Assembly: GCA_036186865.1 (NCBI GenBank)
Contig: AP025055.1
Span: 27,161,843 to 27,225,842, forward strand
Origin: Eustoma russellianum
Lineage: Eukaryota > Streptophyta > Magnoliopsida > Gentianales > Gentianaceae
Direction: 5' to 3'
DNA length: 64,000 nucleotides
The position numbers and the translations under genes are program-made. Within the stretch, counting starts at the first letter, position 1; each line of letters opens with the position of its first letter. The notes below the pieces were generated by a model, which saw nothing but the letters and a program-made list of their open reading frames with translations, did no database searches and had not been told where the DNA came from. Shown here piece after piece: positions 1 to 10,728 of this stretch.

Positions 1-853
1 CAAGCATAGTGACGCCCACCAAGACTCGTAGTGCGACTAGGACCAAACAAATCAATGTGTAATAATTCTAAGACTCTAGTCGTGCTTATTTCATTTTTAG
101 TTTTTATTGACTCGCGTGTTTGTTTGCCTTTTATACAAGATTCATACAACTGAAAGTTGTCTAAATCAAGTGTAGACAATCCTCGTATTAAGTTCTTTCG
201 TTGGAGTTTTTCTAGTGTAGAAATGCCAATATGTCCTAAACGTCTATGCCACAAATTTACGTTAGGTTCATTTGACATGAGACACTTTACCTTTGCGTCT
301 AACATATCATCCATAGAAAGCGTAAAAATGTTACCTTCCTGTTTTCCCTTTAAGACTGTTTCTCCATTTTTATTTATTATATTGCAATATGGGTGAGTAA
401 AACACACATCAAAACCATTGTCAATGAATTGCGAAATGCTAAGAAGATTATAAGATAAGTTTCTTACCAAAAAGACGTTGGAGATTTGAAGAGTGCTTGG
501 GTTTCCAATTGTACCTTTTCCGATGATCTTGCCTTCGTTGTTGTCTCCAAAGGTCATGGATCCGCCTTTTGTGACCTTCTTTAATTTCGTGAATAGGCTC
601 GGGTCACCCGTCATGTGCCTCGAGCAACCACTGTCAAGGAACTATTTGATTGGTGTATCTTTTGATGTGTTGGTTCCCCACAATGTGTAAAAATGGTTTA
701 GGTACCCTTTTAAATTTGTGTCCTTACGAGTTAGTTATTCACTTTTTAGTAAAAGTACCTTTCGGTACCCATACTTGGGTGATCCTTCTCGGTCTAGCAA
801 ATGGTAAGAATGTAGATGAAGGTGCAATGTAGTAAACATCTGGTGAGTGCACT
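1..853 (-). pseudogene. Sire-1 pol fragment: aspartic protease, GAG-pre-integrase, start of integrase
   Basis: Read on the minus strand this stretch gives the copia order protease, pre-integrase zinc-binding region, integrase start. The protease active-site triad D-S-G is encoded at 627-635, followed by the copia-type motif GCSRHMTG. Downstream are a region resembling the LWHRRLGH part of the GAG-pre-integrase domain and then, by base 1, the LDLFGP-like opening of the integrase core with its first catalytic Asp. The protein is the enzymatic half of a copia polyprotein, acting inside virus-like particles. It is not intact: a TAG stop lies just before the protease motif (about 641-643, where a sense codon is expected) and the frame changes between the gag C-terminal region and protease. 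The remainder of integrase, RT and RNase H is off the left edge. Confidence 0.8.
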
Positions 854-1667
854 TTAGGTCTTTGGAAGAACTCCTTTATACTCATTATATGTAGGACGTT
901 TTTGATATGTCCTTGTGTTTCTGTGCGTAGTGCGTGATCTAGATGAATGAAATGGATGACGTGTATGCATCACTTGTTTCTTCTCATATCTATATGACAC
1001 AAAATTGTATTTCGTATGATATGAGGAAGAAGTAGGGCGTGAGGAGGGGAGAGGGGGTCTTTGCGTCATCTTAGACGCCGGTTTTTGTTTTGGGGTGTCT
1101 AATTTCTTAGACACTACAAACTTTGTTGGTTTAATGGATACTTTATTTGTTTCAATGTATCCTAAACCTGTTTTATCACTATTCTGCTTTTGTGATAAGA
1201 TAATACGCTCTAGCATGTTAGATCCCGTATCAAACTGTTTCATCATTTTTTCTCAGTCTGTATTCCTTGATTTCAAAATTGAAATCTCGGATTTCATTTC
1301 ATTATTTTGTGTGGTCAATGATGAGATCTCTGTCTTTAATGCAGTAATGATGCATGATGACTCTTCCTTTGAATCGTTTAATTGAGCGACAAGATTCTCG
1401 TTAGAAGATTCTAACAGTTTCTTGTCTTCAATTAACCGCTTCTTTTCTTTCGCGAGAGTCTTAGTAAATTTATGTAATTCTAAGTACTGACTAAAAAAAT
1501 TATCATAAGAAGGCTCAGAGTCAGATGATACCTCGTTTGATGCTTTGGACACAAAGTATACTTGTGCTGTTTCCTCTTCTGTTTGAGTCTCGGAATCCAA
1601 TGTATCACTCCAAGTGGAGGCTTTGAGAGCTCGTTTCCTTTGCTTATGTTCTGAGATGAGTCTATTC
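854..1667 (-). pseudogene. Sire-1 gag, C-terminal coiled-coil part (downstream of solo LTR insertion)
   Basis: Two minus-strand frames (1253-1667 and 854-1246) encode a charged Lys/Glu/Ser-rich stretch with a heptad-like leucine pattern (EKKRLIEDKKLLESSNENL), predicted as a coiled coil, followed by a basic Arg/His/Thr-rich tail. The same arrangement is found in Sire-2 at 10729-11456, so it is a conserved part of this gag. A stop at 1253-1255 separates the two frames. Such extended coiled coils are reported in Sirevirus gag proteins and are thought to mediate self-assembly or host-protein contact; that role is inferred here. The gag reading is broken at 1667 by the solo LTR and resumes at 4695. 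Confidence 0.7.
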
Positions 1668-2345
1668 TGTAGGATCTGCAAGGCACCACTAAAAGGGGGG
1701 GTTGAATAGTTGGTGCGGAAAGTGTGGTTTTTAAAATTGTTTTGACTCAAGAACTCAACTTCTGAAAACAGATTCTGTTTTCAGGACCAGTTTTAAAACG
1801 TTTTTAAAACAAGGTTGTACGTCTTCAAAAATTCTGAAATTTTGAGAGAACTTAGCCTCAGATGTTATGAGTGTCTCCTAAAAATTTCAAATTTAAATTC
1901 AACCTTTAACCTCTTCAAAAATCGTTGGGGGTCAGATTGCACGAATCTGCCAGAAACGGTAGACTGTTTTGAAAAATTTATTCTTATTTGTACGTAACTC
2001 CAAATGCTCTCAAATGTTAACCACTAACCCCTTATATGTTATATTTAAATGGGTAGAAACCGTTTTGAAAAATTTATTCAGGAAGTTAGTCAAATACACT
2101 CAAAGTCTCAACCTTTGCAAGCCTGGAAATCAGACTGCACTAGTCTCAGATCTTTGGACGTTTGATTGACTTATACTTATCCAAAAGGTTTGAAACTTGT
2201 GCCAAATTATCCTTAAGACGTTTGGATATGATTCTGGAAAGTTTCGTAATTTTTGCAAAACGTTTACTATTTTTACGAACGTAATAAAAAAGAATAGACA
2301 GTGCTGAAACAGAATATAAGTGCTGAAAGTAAATGACACCAAGAA

Positions 2346-2352
2346 TTTTATA
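2346..2352 (-). promoter_or_regulatory. Candidate LTR TATA box (solo LTR)
   Basis: On the minus strand the sequence reads CCAGTATAAAATTC. The same block is kept in the other LTRs of the family (6423-6429, 8107-8113, 13357-13363, and on the plus strand 48284-48290). It lies about 2.3 kb from the LTR start and about 0.7 kb from its end, a reasonable U3/R position. No transcription start can be seen directly. Confidence 0.4.
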
Positions 2353-3236
2353 CTGGTTCGGTTATAAACAACCTACTCCAGTCTTCGAGGAGCACCTTCC
2401 TGTTCACACTAATCACACAAAACAAATACACCATACCATAGGGTTGAAGGAGTTACACACCAACTTCAACCCTTTACAAACCTTGTATGACGAATATAAT
2501 TGTCACGAACACCACCACCTTGCAAGATTGAAGATTGATCACACCTTGATCAATCTTTTACAAAGATAAAGAATGTGTGGTTGTCTAAGATAAGCCTATT
2601 CAAGTATATGAATGTAAGTACAATAGGCTTTTAGGAAGAAGAAAGAAAGAGAGTGTAGAAGAGGAAGAGCTAGGCGTTTTTGATCACTTGGTTTGCAAGA
2701 CTTGTTCTTGTTCTTGTTTTGCTCTTCTTCCTTCCTTTTTAACATTATGGCCGTCCCCCACTAGGTCCTTTTCCTCTTGAAAATTATCTTCTAAGTCCTT
2801 GGAAGAATGTATGGCATCATTGTGACATGATCTTGCTTACTTGGCACCTCCTCATTGGATGATCATTTAACTCTTGCTTACTTGGCACTCATTGATTGGT
2901 TGAATGTTGTCATCACTTGATGACTAGGAAATCTGAGAATTCCACTAAAAACATGTGCCAAAATCACCATAAAACAATTACCATAACTTCCAAGATCATC
3001 ACATAAATTAAGCAAGATAAGCTCTTCACAAAAATGATGAAAAATTCGGCCATTACTAGACTTGACATGCTGAAATTTCACAACGTGATACATGGTGCTT
3101 TAATTCAAATTATTTCCAACTTTTCTTTGATTTTTCTCTTAGAAATAAATCATCAATTAGTAGACAATATTCTCATCAATTTTGGGAATAAAATTGGACA
3201 ACAACATGGCCAAAAATCGGCCTAGATACATTCATG

Positions 3237-3263
3237 CACATGCTGAAATTTTTTCAGCATGTG
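3237..3263. repeat. LTR hairpin unit (CACATGCTGAAA / TTTCAGCATGTG)
   Basis: An inverted repeat with CACATGCTGAAA and TTTCAGCATGTG arms. Two weaker units flank it at about 3064-3088 and 3396-3418, spaced about 160-170 bp. Each is preceded by a CGGCC block. The same three-unit layout recurs in the other Sire LTRs. Confidence 0.75.
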
Positions 3264-4694
3264 TGATATTCAAGATATCAAAAGTTTGCTTTCATATCTT
3301 ATTCAAATTAATTCCAATTTGTCTTCCATTTAGTCCCATGTTTCAAGATACAAAATATAGCCTCATAAATGGTGAAAATCGGCCAGCCTATTATTCACAT
3401 GCTGAAATTTTCAGCGTGTGTTACAAATGAGATAAAATTTGAAACATTACCTTTTGTAGCTTCTTTCTTTAAGTCACCAACATTGTATGATTGATTCTTG
3501 ACCAATCAATATGCCAACAAGGCTCCACATATGCTCCATTTCAGCTGGAATAGGCGTGTATGATATGTATATACATGTGTTGAATTTTATTTTTGCAAAC
3601 TTTGTAAAATAGTACACATTTAATAATACACACAAGGCATATTCCAATCAGCGCTTAATTTAATTTTCTAGAACACTTTAAGATGTATGACATATGTAAA
3701 AAGTGTCTAGATACATGTCGTATGATGTGCCAAAAACGTTCCATGTGTTGTGTACGTAGAAAACCGAATTTTCGATGTTTATCGATTACCCGATTTTTCT
3801 ATAATTAAATTCTAACTTTTTGCACATGTTATATATATTATGTTACACATAATATATATAATATAAACATTAATATTCAGCACTTGGATGGTCTTAAAGT
3901 GGCGCCATTTACATGTGACAAAATTGAAATTGGAATCTCCACAATTTGGCCTTAATGTGGGGTAATTTGTGTGTGCCAACATGGAATGATTTTATGGCTA
4001 GAATTATCATCATACCCACGAAAATTATAGAGATTTTTGAGGTGTAGGGGATGGCCATCTATTTATGGCAAGTACGTGACACATTGGCGAAGTTTCGGTA
4101 TTCGCCCGATACAACAATTTTTGGTTTAGAACCTTTTAACGTGTCGTATTTAATTTGTCATCACCATGACTTATATCTTATGATATAAGACCCGAATATA
4201 CTCATAAATATGAGTTAAGTATGGTGGTGTGACGTTAACGTACGTACGTCAAATATATAACGTGTCGGTAGTATGTTGGAATACATGTGTATGTGCCTTT
4301 TTCGAAAAATCTGAAAATATATATTTATGTATATATATATGCGTGCATATGTGGTGAAGAAAGGAGGAGACTTTCCTTTCTTAGTCTTGTTGCCTTTATG
4401 CCTTGTCCAAATGTAGCTTCCTTTAATGAACTACTTAGTTTAATTAACTAAGTACTTTACTTAATAAACTAGTTTAGTTCATTAATGGTGGCACCTGAAA
4501 ATAGTATAAACACAACAAATGTTTGCCATTTGATGTAAGCTTTAACGCTTCATGGCTCGTTAGTACGGCAACATTATATATAAATTATATAAGGCAAGTT
4601 ATATGCAATATATCATGCACATTTATGTCATGCACGTTTTTATGCACATTTAAATCATATATTTTGAAATCACTCAAACCCCTTTTTCTCCACA

Positions 4695-5687
4695 TATTCT
4701 TGTTCCGATCCTTGTCAGGGTGTTTATTTGTTTGCTTGTCCTTATTAGGGCAGTCATATGATAGATGTCCAAGTTTACCGCATTCATAACATTTAATATC
4801 TTTGTCGTTTGTCTTGTTCTTATTTCTTTTAGTCGAAGTGGTCTTATTTTTGTTTCTGAACGACTTTCTCATGATTTTTCTTAAGCCTTTAGCCAATATA
4901 ATCAAGTCATCGTTATCCGATTCAGAATCACTATCATCTACGTGATCAGAAGAAGTAGAGACGTATTCATTTGATTTAAATGCAATAGCTTTACCTTGTT
5001 TTGATGATTCTGATTTCCTTATGGTGAGTTTGTTCTCATAAACCTTAAGTGATCCAATTAATTCTTCCATCTTAATTGACTTGGTTTCTTTGCTTTCTTC
5101 TATTGTCGTTACTTTAGGGTACACTCGGATGGAAGGCTTCGCAAGACCTTTTGTACCTTTTCCTGCATAGTAAAGGCTTTTCCATGAGACTCAAGAGAAT
5201 TGTAAATGTTAGTCAAGCGAAGATCCATATCAACAATAGATTCATTTGGCAATAATTTAAATGACTCGAGTGTGGACATAAGCATGTTGATCTTGGACTT
5301 TTTTACTTGACTAGTGCCTTCGTGTTTCATTTCAAGTATTCTCCACATTTCTTAAGCACTAGAACAATTTGAGACATAGCTAGATTCACTTTTACTTAAT
5401 CAATTTAAAAGTAACTGCATAGCCCTAGCGTTCGTGCTTAGTCTCTTTTTATCCTCACTAGTATACTCTTGTCTAGACTTAACGACCTCTAGTGTGACTA
5501 CATCTACAGTGGATAACTTTGATGGAACAAAAGGACCATCTTCTATAATTGACCAAAGATCAATATCAATTTCCATAAGAAAAAGCTTCATTCTTAATTT
5601 CCATTGAATGAAAGACTCACCGTCAAAGAGAGCAGGCCTTTGGCTCGACATACCTTTTTGTTCGGTTTTGAAATTTGTGGCTGCCAT
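4695..5687 (-). pseudogene. Sire-1 gag, N-terminal part (UBN2-type gag and CCHC zinc knuckle)
   Basis: The start codon at 5687-5685 gives MAATNF, and the protein continues as a copia gag of the UBN2/DUF4219 type (motifs DGESFIQWK, DLWSIIEDGP, EMWRILEMKHEG). Near the end it has an intact CCHC zinc knuckle, CYECGKLGHLSYDC, around 4755-4797. The product would be the capsid/nucleocapsid precursor of the retrotransposon particle. It is disabled by a TGA near 5400, a TAA near 5353, and a frameshift near 5115-5125 where the Sire-2 homologue reads through. The solo LTR at 1668-4694 then cuts it from its C-terminal part. The gag starts about 55 bp downstream of the LTR end and just past the primer binding site. 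Confidence 0.85.
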
Positions 5688-5729
5688 CTCACGTAGATCG
5701 TTGGATCCCTTTTGATGTGAGTGTCCTGC

Positions 5730-5741
5730 GCTCTGATACCA
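5730..5741 (-). other. Primer binding site, initiator tRNA-Met (Sire-1)
   Basis: The minus strand reads TGGTATCAGAGC, complementary to the 3' end of plant initiator tRNA-Met. It lies two bases from the end of the 5' LTR (5744). This fixes the element as minus-strand with its 5' LTR on the right. Confidence 0.9.
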
Positions 5742-7088
5742 CCTGTAGGATCTACAAGGCACCACTAAAAGGGAGGGTTGAATAGTGGGTGCAGAAAATG
5801 TGGTTTTTTAAAATTTGTTTAAACCAAAAACCCAACTTCTGAAAACAGTTTCTGTTTTCAGGTTCAGTTTTAAAACGTTTTGAAAACTAGGTTTCAGGTC
5901 TTCAAAAATTCTGAAATTTGCAGAGAACTTAGCCTCAGATGTTATGAGTATCTCCTAAAAATTTCAGATTTAAATTCAACCTCTAACCGCTTGAAAATTT
6001 GTTGGTGGTCAGATTGCACAAATCTGCCAGAAACGGTAGACTGATTTGAAAAATTAATTCCTATTTGTTCGTAACTCCAAATTCTCTGAAAATTTTAGGA
6101 CTAACCCCTTATAAGTTGTATTTAAATGGGTTGAAACAGTTTCAAAAAATTCTTTTGGGAAGTTAGTCAAACACGATCAAAGTCCCAACCTTTGCAAGCC
6201 TGAAAATCAGACTGCATTAGTCTCAGAACGTTGGATGTTTGGATGCCTTATACTTATCCAAAAGGGTTGAAACTTGTGCCAAATTAACCTTAAGACGTGT
6301 GGCTATGATTCTGGAAATTTTCGTAATTTTTGAAATACGTTTACTATTTTTACGAACGTGATCAAAAACGATAAACAGTGGTGAAACAGAAAGTAACTGC
6401 TGAAAGTAAATGACACTAAGAATTTTATACTGGTTCCGTTATAAACAAACTACTCCAGTCTTTGAGGACACCTTCCTTGGTTCACACTAATCACACAACA
6501 CAAAAACACCTTACAATAGGGTTGATGGAGTTATACACCAACTCCAACCCTTTACAAACCTTGTATGTGAATACAATGCACACGAACACCACCACCTTGC
6601 AAGTCTAAGATTGATCACACCTTGTTCAATCTTTTACAAAAATGAAAAGATTATGTGGTGGTCTAGATAAAGCCTATTCAAGCATATGAATGTAAGTACA
6701 ATAGGCTTTTAGAGAGAAGAAAGAGAGTGTAGAAGAAGAAGAAGGCTAGACGTTTTTATGCTTCAAAATTTGCAAGGCTTGTTCTTGTTTTTATTTTGCT
6801 CTTCTTCCTTCCTTTTTATCAATATGGCCGCCCCCTTGGAGTGCTCTAACCCTCTTGAAAATTATCTTATAAGTCCTTGGAAGAGTATATGGCATCATTG
6901 TGACATGTCTTTGCTTACTTGGCATCTTCTCATTGGATGATCATTAAACTTTTGCTTACTTGGCACTCATTGATTGGTCGGATGTTGTCATCACTTGATG
7001 ACTAGACAAATTTGATAATAACACTTAAAACATGTGCCAAAATCATCATAAAATAGTTACCATAACTCCCAAGATCATCACATAAAAT

Positions 7089-7222
7089 AAGCAAGACTAT
7101 TTTCTCCAAAATAGTATGCAAAAATCGGCCATAATGAGTCTTGCACATGCTGAAATTTCAGCATGTGCAAGACTCATTATGGCCGATTTTTGCATACTAT
7201 TTTGGAGAAAATAGTCTTGCTT
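7089..7222. repeat. Perfect 134-bp palindrome in Sire-1 LTR
   Basis: Bases 7089-7155 are the exact reverse complement of 7156-7222, giving 67-bp arms with no spacer. The centre (GCTGAAA/TTTCAGC) is the ordinary LTR hairpin unit found at the same position in sister LTRs, but the sisters have ordinary non-palindromic flanks. The arms contain the CGGCC block and the AAAATAGT-rich segment that normally occurs once. Confidence 0.97.
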
Positions 7223-7383
7223 TTCAGCATGTGTAACATTCACCTCTTATTCAAAATATTGCCTATTGCTACATTGATTTAATCTAAGAATTCAATCATT
7301 ATTTAGTGCAAGACATCTTTATCAAATTTTGGAATAAAAATTAGACATCATTGAGGCCAACATTTTAGCCATATACATTCCCA

Positions 7384-7408
7384 CACATGCTGAAATTTTC
7401 AGCATGTG
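7384..7408. repeat. LTR hairpin unit 2 of Sire-1 LTR
   Basis: CACATGCTGAAA joined to TTTCAGCATGTG with a one-base centre. The inverted match extends outward by another CA/TG pair. It is homologous to the unit at 3237-3263. Confidence 0.8.
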
Positions 7409-7504
7409 TGATATTTAAAAATATCACCATCAAAATTCCATAATTTATTCAAAATATTTCCAAATTATCTTCTAATCAATCCACTTAATCAAGACACAAA
7501 ATAT

Positions 7505-10446
7505 TGTAGGATCTGCAAGGCACCACTAGAAGGGGGGGTTGAATAGTGGGTGCGGAAAATGTGGTTTTTAAGATTAGTTTGAACCAAAAACCTAACTTCT
7601 GAAAACAGTTTCTGTTTTCAGGACCAGTTTTAAAACGTTTTGAAAACTAGGTTGCAGGTCTTCAAAAATTCTTAAATTTTGAGAAAACTTAGCCTCAGAT
7701 GTTATGAGTGTCTCCTAAAAATGTCAGATTTAAATTCAACCTCTAACCCCTTCAAAAATCATTGGTGGTCAGATTGTGCGAATCTGCCAGAAACGGTAGA
7801 CTGATTTCAAAAATTAATTCCTATTTGTACGTAACTCCAAATGCTCTGAAATTTTAACCACTAACCCCTTATAAGTTATATTTAAATGGGTCGAAACATT
7901 TTTGAAAAATGCTTTTGTGAAGTTAGTCAAATACGATCAAAGTCTCAACCTTTGCAAGCCTGAAAATCACACTGCACTAGTCTCAGAACTTTGGACGTTT
8001 GGGTGACATATACTTATCCAAAAGGGTTGAAACTTGTGCCAAAAGAACCTTAAAACGTGTGGCTATGTTTCCTGTATGTTTCGTGATTTTTGAAATTCAT
8101 TTACTATTTTATACTGGTTCGGTTATAAACAACCTACTCCAGTCTTCGAGGAACACCTTCCTTGGTTCATACTAATCACACAACACAAATACACCTTACC
8201 ACAGGGTTGAGGGAGTTACACATCAACTCCAACCCTTTACAAACCTTGTATGATGAATACAATTGCACACGAACACCACCACCTTGCAAGATTGAAGATT
8301 GATCACACCTTGATCAATCTTTTACAAAGATAAAGAATGTGTGGTTGTCTAAGATAAGCCTATTCAAGAATATGAATATAAGTACAATAGGCTTTTAGGA
8401 AGAAGAAAGAAAGAAGTGTAGAAGAAGAAGGCTAGAACACTTTTGATCTTTGAATTTGCAACTCTTGTTCTTGTTTTTGTTTTGCTCTTCTTCCTTCTTT
8501 TTAGCATGTGTTGGCCACCCCCTTGGGTCCTTCCCCTCTTGAAAATTGTCTTCTAAGTCCTTGAGAGAATGTGTGGCATCATTGTGATAAAATCTTGCAT
8601 ACTTGGCACCTTCTCATTGGATGATCATTTAACCTTTGCTTACTTGGCACTTCATGATTGGTTGAATGTTGTCATGATTTGATGACTTGGAAAATCTGAA
8701 AATTCCACTAAAAGCATGTGCCAAAATCACCATAAAACAACTACCATAACTTCCAAGATCATCACATAAATTAAGCAAGAAAATTATCTCACAAAAATGG
8801 TTAAAAAATCGCCCATTATGAAAAATGCACATGCTAAAATTTCAACATGTGTTATATTCACTTTTTGTTCAAAATGTTGCCTAGTTTGCTTTGATTTATC
8901 TCTTGAAAATGAATCACCATTTAGTAGACAATATTCTCATCATGAATGGAATAAAATTGGACAACAATGTGGCCTAAAATTCGGCCAAGGTACATCACAC
9001 ACATGGTGAAATTTTCAGCATGTGTGATATTCAAGAATATCACTTTCTTTATTCCATAAAATATTTAAAACACTTCCAAATTGTCTTCCAATTAATCCAC
9101 CTTAATCAAGAAGTAAAATATTGCTCATTAACATGTTAAAAACATCCAGCCCTGCTGAATTTTCAGCATGTGTCACAATTATGACAAAATTTAAAATATT
9201 ACCTTTTTTAGCTTCTTTCTTTAAGTCACCAACATTGTATGATTGATTCTTAACCAATCAATATGCCAACAAGGCTCCACATATGCTCCATCTCAGCTGT
9301 ATAGGTGTGTCCAACATGTATATGCATGTGCTGAATTTTATTTTTGCAAACTTTGTAAAATAGTGCACATTTAATAATACACGAATGTTATATTCCAATC
9401 AGCCCTTAATTTAATTTTCTAGAACACTTTAAGATGTATTACATATGTAAAAAGTGTCTAGATACGTGTCGTATGATGTGCCAAAAATATTCCATGTATT
9501 GTGTACGTAGAAAACCAAATTTTCGATGTTTATCGATTACCCGATTTTTCTCTAATTAAATTCAAACTTTTTGCACATGTTATATAAATTATGTTACACA
9601 TAATATATATAATATAAACTTTAATTTTCAGCACTTGGCTGGTCTAAAGTGGTGCCATTAACATGTAACAAAATTGAAATTGGAATCTCCACAATTTGGC
9701 CTTAATGTGCGGTGATTTGTATGTGCCAACATGGAATGATTTTATGGCTTAAAATAACATCATAGCCACGAAAATAATAATGATTTTTGAGGTGTAGGGG
9801 CTGGCCATCTATTTATGGAAAGTACGTGACACGTTGGCGAAGTTTCGGTATTCGCCCGATACGACAATTTTCGGTTTAGAACCTTTTAACATGTCGTATT
9901 TAATTTGTCATCACCATGACTTATATCATATGATATAAGACCTGAATATACTCATAAATATGAGTTAAGTATGATGGTGTGATGTTAACGTACGTACGTA
10001 AAATGTATATCGTGTCGGTAGTACGTTGGAATACATGTGTACGTGCCTTTTTCAAAAAATCTGAAAATATATATTTATTTATGTATGTAGGCGTGTATAT
10101 TGATGAAGAGAGGAGGAGGAGACTTTCCTTTCTTAGTCTTGTTGTCTTTGTGCCTTGTTCAAATGTAGCTTCCTTTAATGAACTACTTAGTTTAATCAAC
10201 TAAGTACTTCACTTAATGAACTAGTTTAGTTCATTAATGATGGCACCTGAAAATAGTATAAACACAAAAAATGTTTGCCATTTGATATAAGCTTTAAAGC
10301 TTCATGGCTCGTTAGTACGGCAACATTATACATGAACTATTTAAGGCAAGTAATATGCAATATATCATGCACATTTATGTCATGCACGTTTTTAAGCACA
10401 TTTAAATCATGTATTAGAAAATCACTCAAACCCCTTTTTCTCTACA
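7505..10446 (-). repeat. Sire-2 3' LTR
   Basis: 2942 bp, TGTAGGATCTGC...TTTTTCTCTACA. It is very similar by eye to the partner at 12679-15712 but about 90 bp shorter. Most of the difference is an internal deletion of roughly 80 bp at about 8110, between two TATTTTTA-like blocks just beside the TATA box. Its third hairpin unit (about 9151-9172) has lost its left arm. Other units are at 8828-8851 and 9000-9024. Confidence 0.93.
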
Positions 10447-10728
10447 ATCTCCCCCTTTTGATGACTTTCAAAATAACCTATACTCATGATTTAAATCCTG
10501 TCGCTCCCCCTTCAATCATGCATAAATTCAAAATTTGAATTTTAAATTTCAAAACCGCTCCCCCTTGATTTATGCAATCAGTATCTCTCTCCCCCTTAAA
10601 TCATGCTTTCTCTCCCCCTTTATTTTGGAAAGTAAATCAAAAGATGCCTGTAAATAAGGAAAGAGCATGAAAGAAAAAAATCATGTATTTTAAATAATCT
10701 CAGACATGCATTCGTAAGGGTTATTTAT
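10447..10728 (-). other. Sire-2 multiplied polypurine tracts / non-coding 3' internal region
   Basis: Directly next to the 3' LTR the minus strand reads AAAAGGGGGAGAT, a polypurine tract that primes plus-strand DNA. Four more AAGGGGGAG-type tracts follow at about 10503-10512, 10557-10564, 10588-10597 and 10611-10620. Arrays of such tracts before the 3' LTR are known from Sireviruses. No coding region is visible here. Confidence 0.8.

Larger units (their letters stand above)
1668..4694 (-). mobile_element. Solo LTR (Sire family) inserted in Sire-1 gag
   Basis: A 3027-bp LTR without internal region. In plus orientation it begins TGTAGGATCTGCAAGG and ends CTTTTTCTCCACA, the same ends as the LTRs of Sire-1 and Sire-2. 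It is flanked by a perfect 5-bp duplication tattc (1663-1667 and 4695-4699). The paralogous uninterrupted gag of Sire-2 (around 11650-11670) carries a single tattc at the same place, giving a natural empty site. A solo LTR with matching duplication is the normal product of recombination between the two LTRs of a full element. No convincing ORF is encoded in it. Confidence 0.93.
5744..7504 (-). repeat. Sire-1 5' LTR, first segment (LTR 3' end side)
   Basis: Begins TGTAGGATCTACAAGG and aligns by eye along its length with the other LTRs of the family (poly-pyrimidine, TATA and hairpin blocks in the same order). It stops at 7504, where Sire-2 is inserted, and continues at 15713. It contains the 134-bp perfect palindrome at 7089-7222 and a second hairpin unit at 7384-7408. 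No gene; short ORFs here are not supported. Confidence 0.9.

Noticed and set aside
10447..10728. Possible envelope-like ORF in Sire-2, as found in some Sireviruses
   Set aside because: No open frame or membrane segment is visible between gag and the 3' LTR; the interval is short and dominated by purine tracts.
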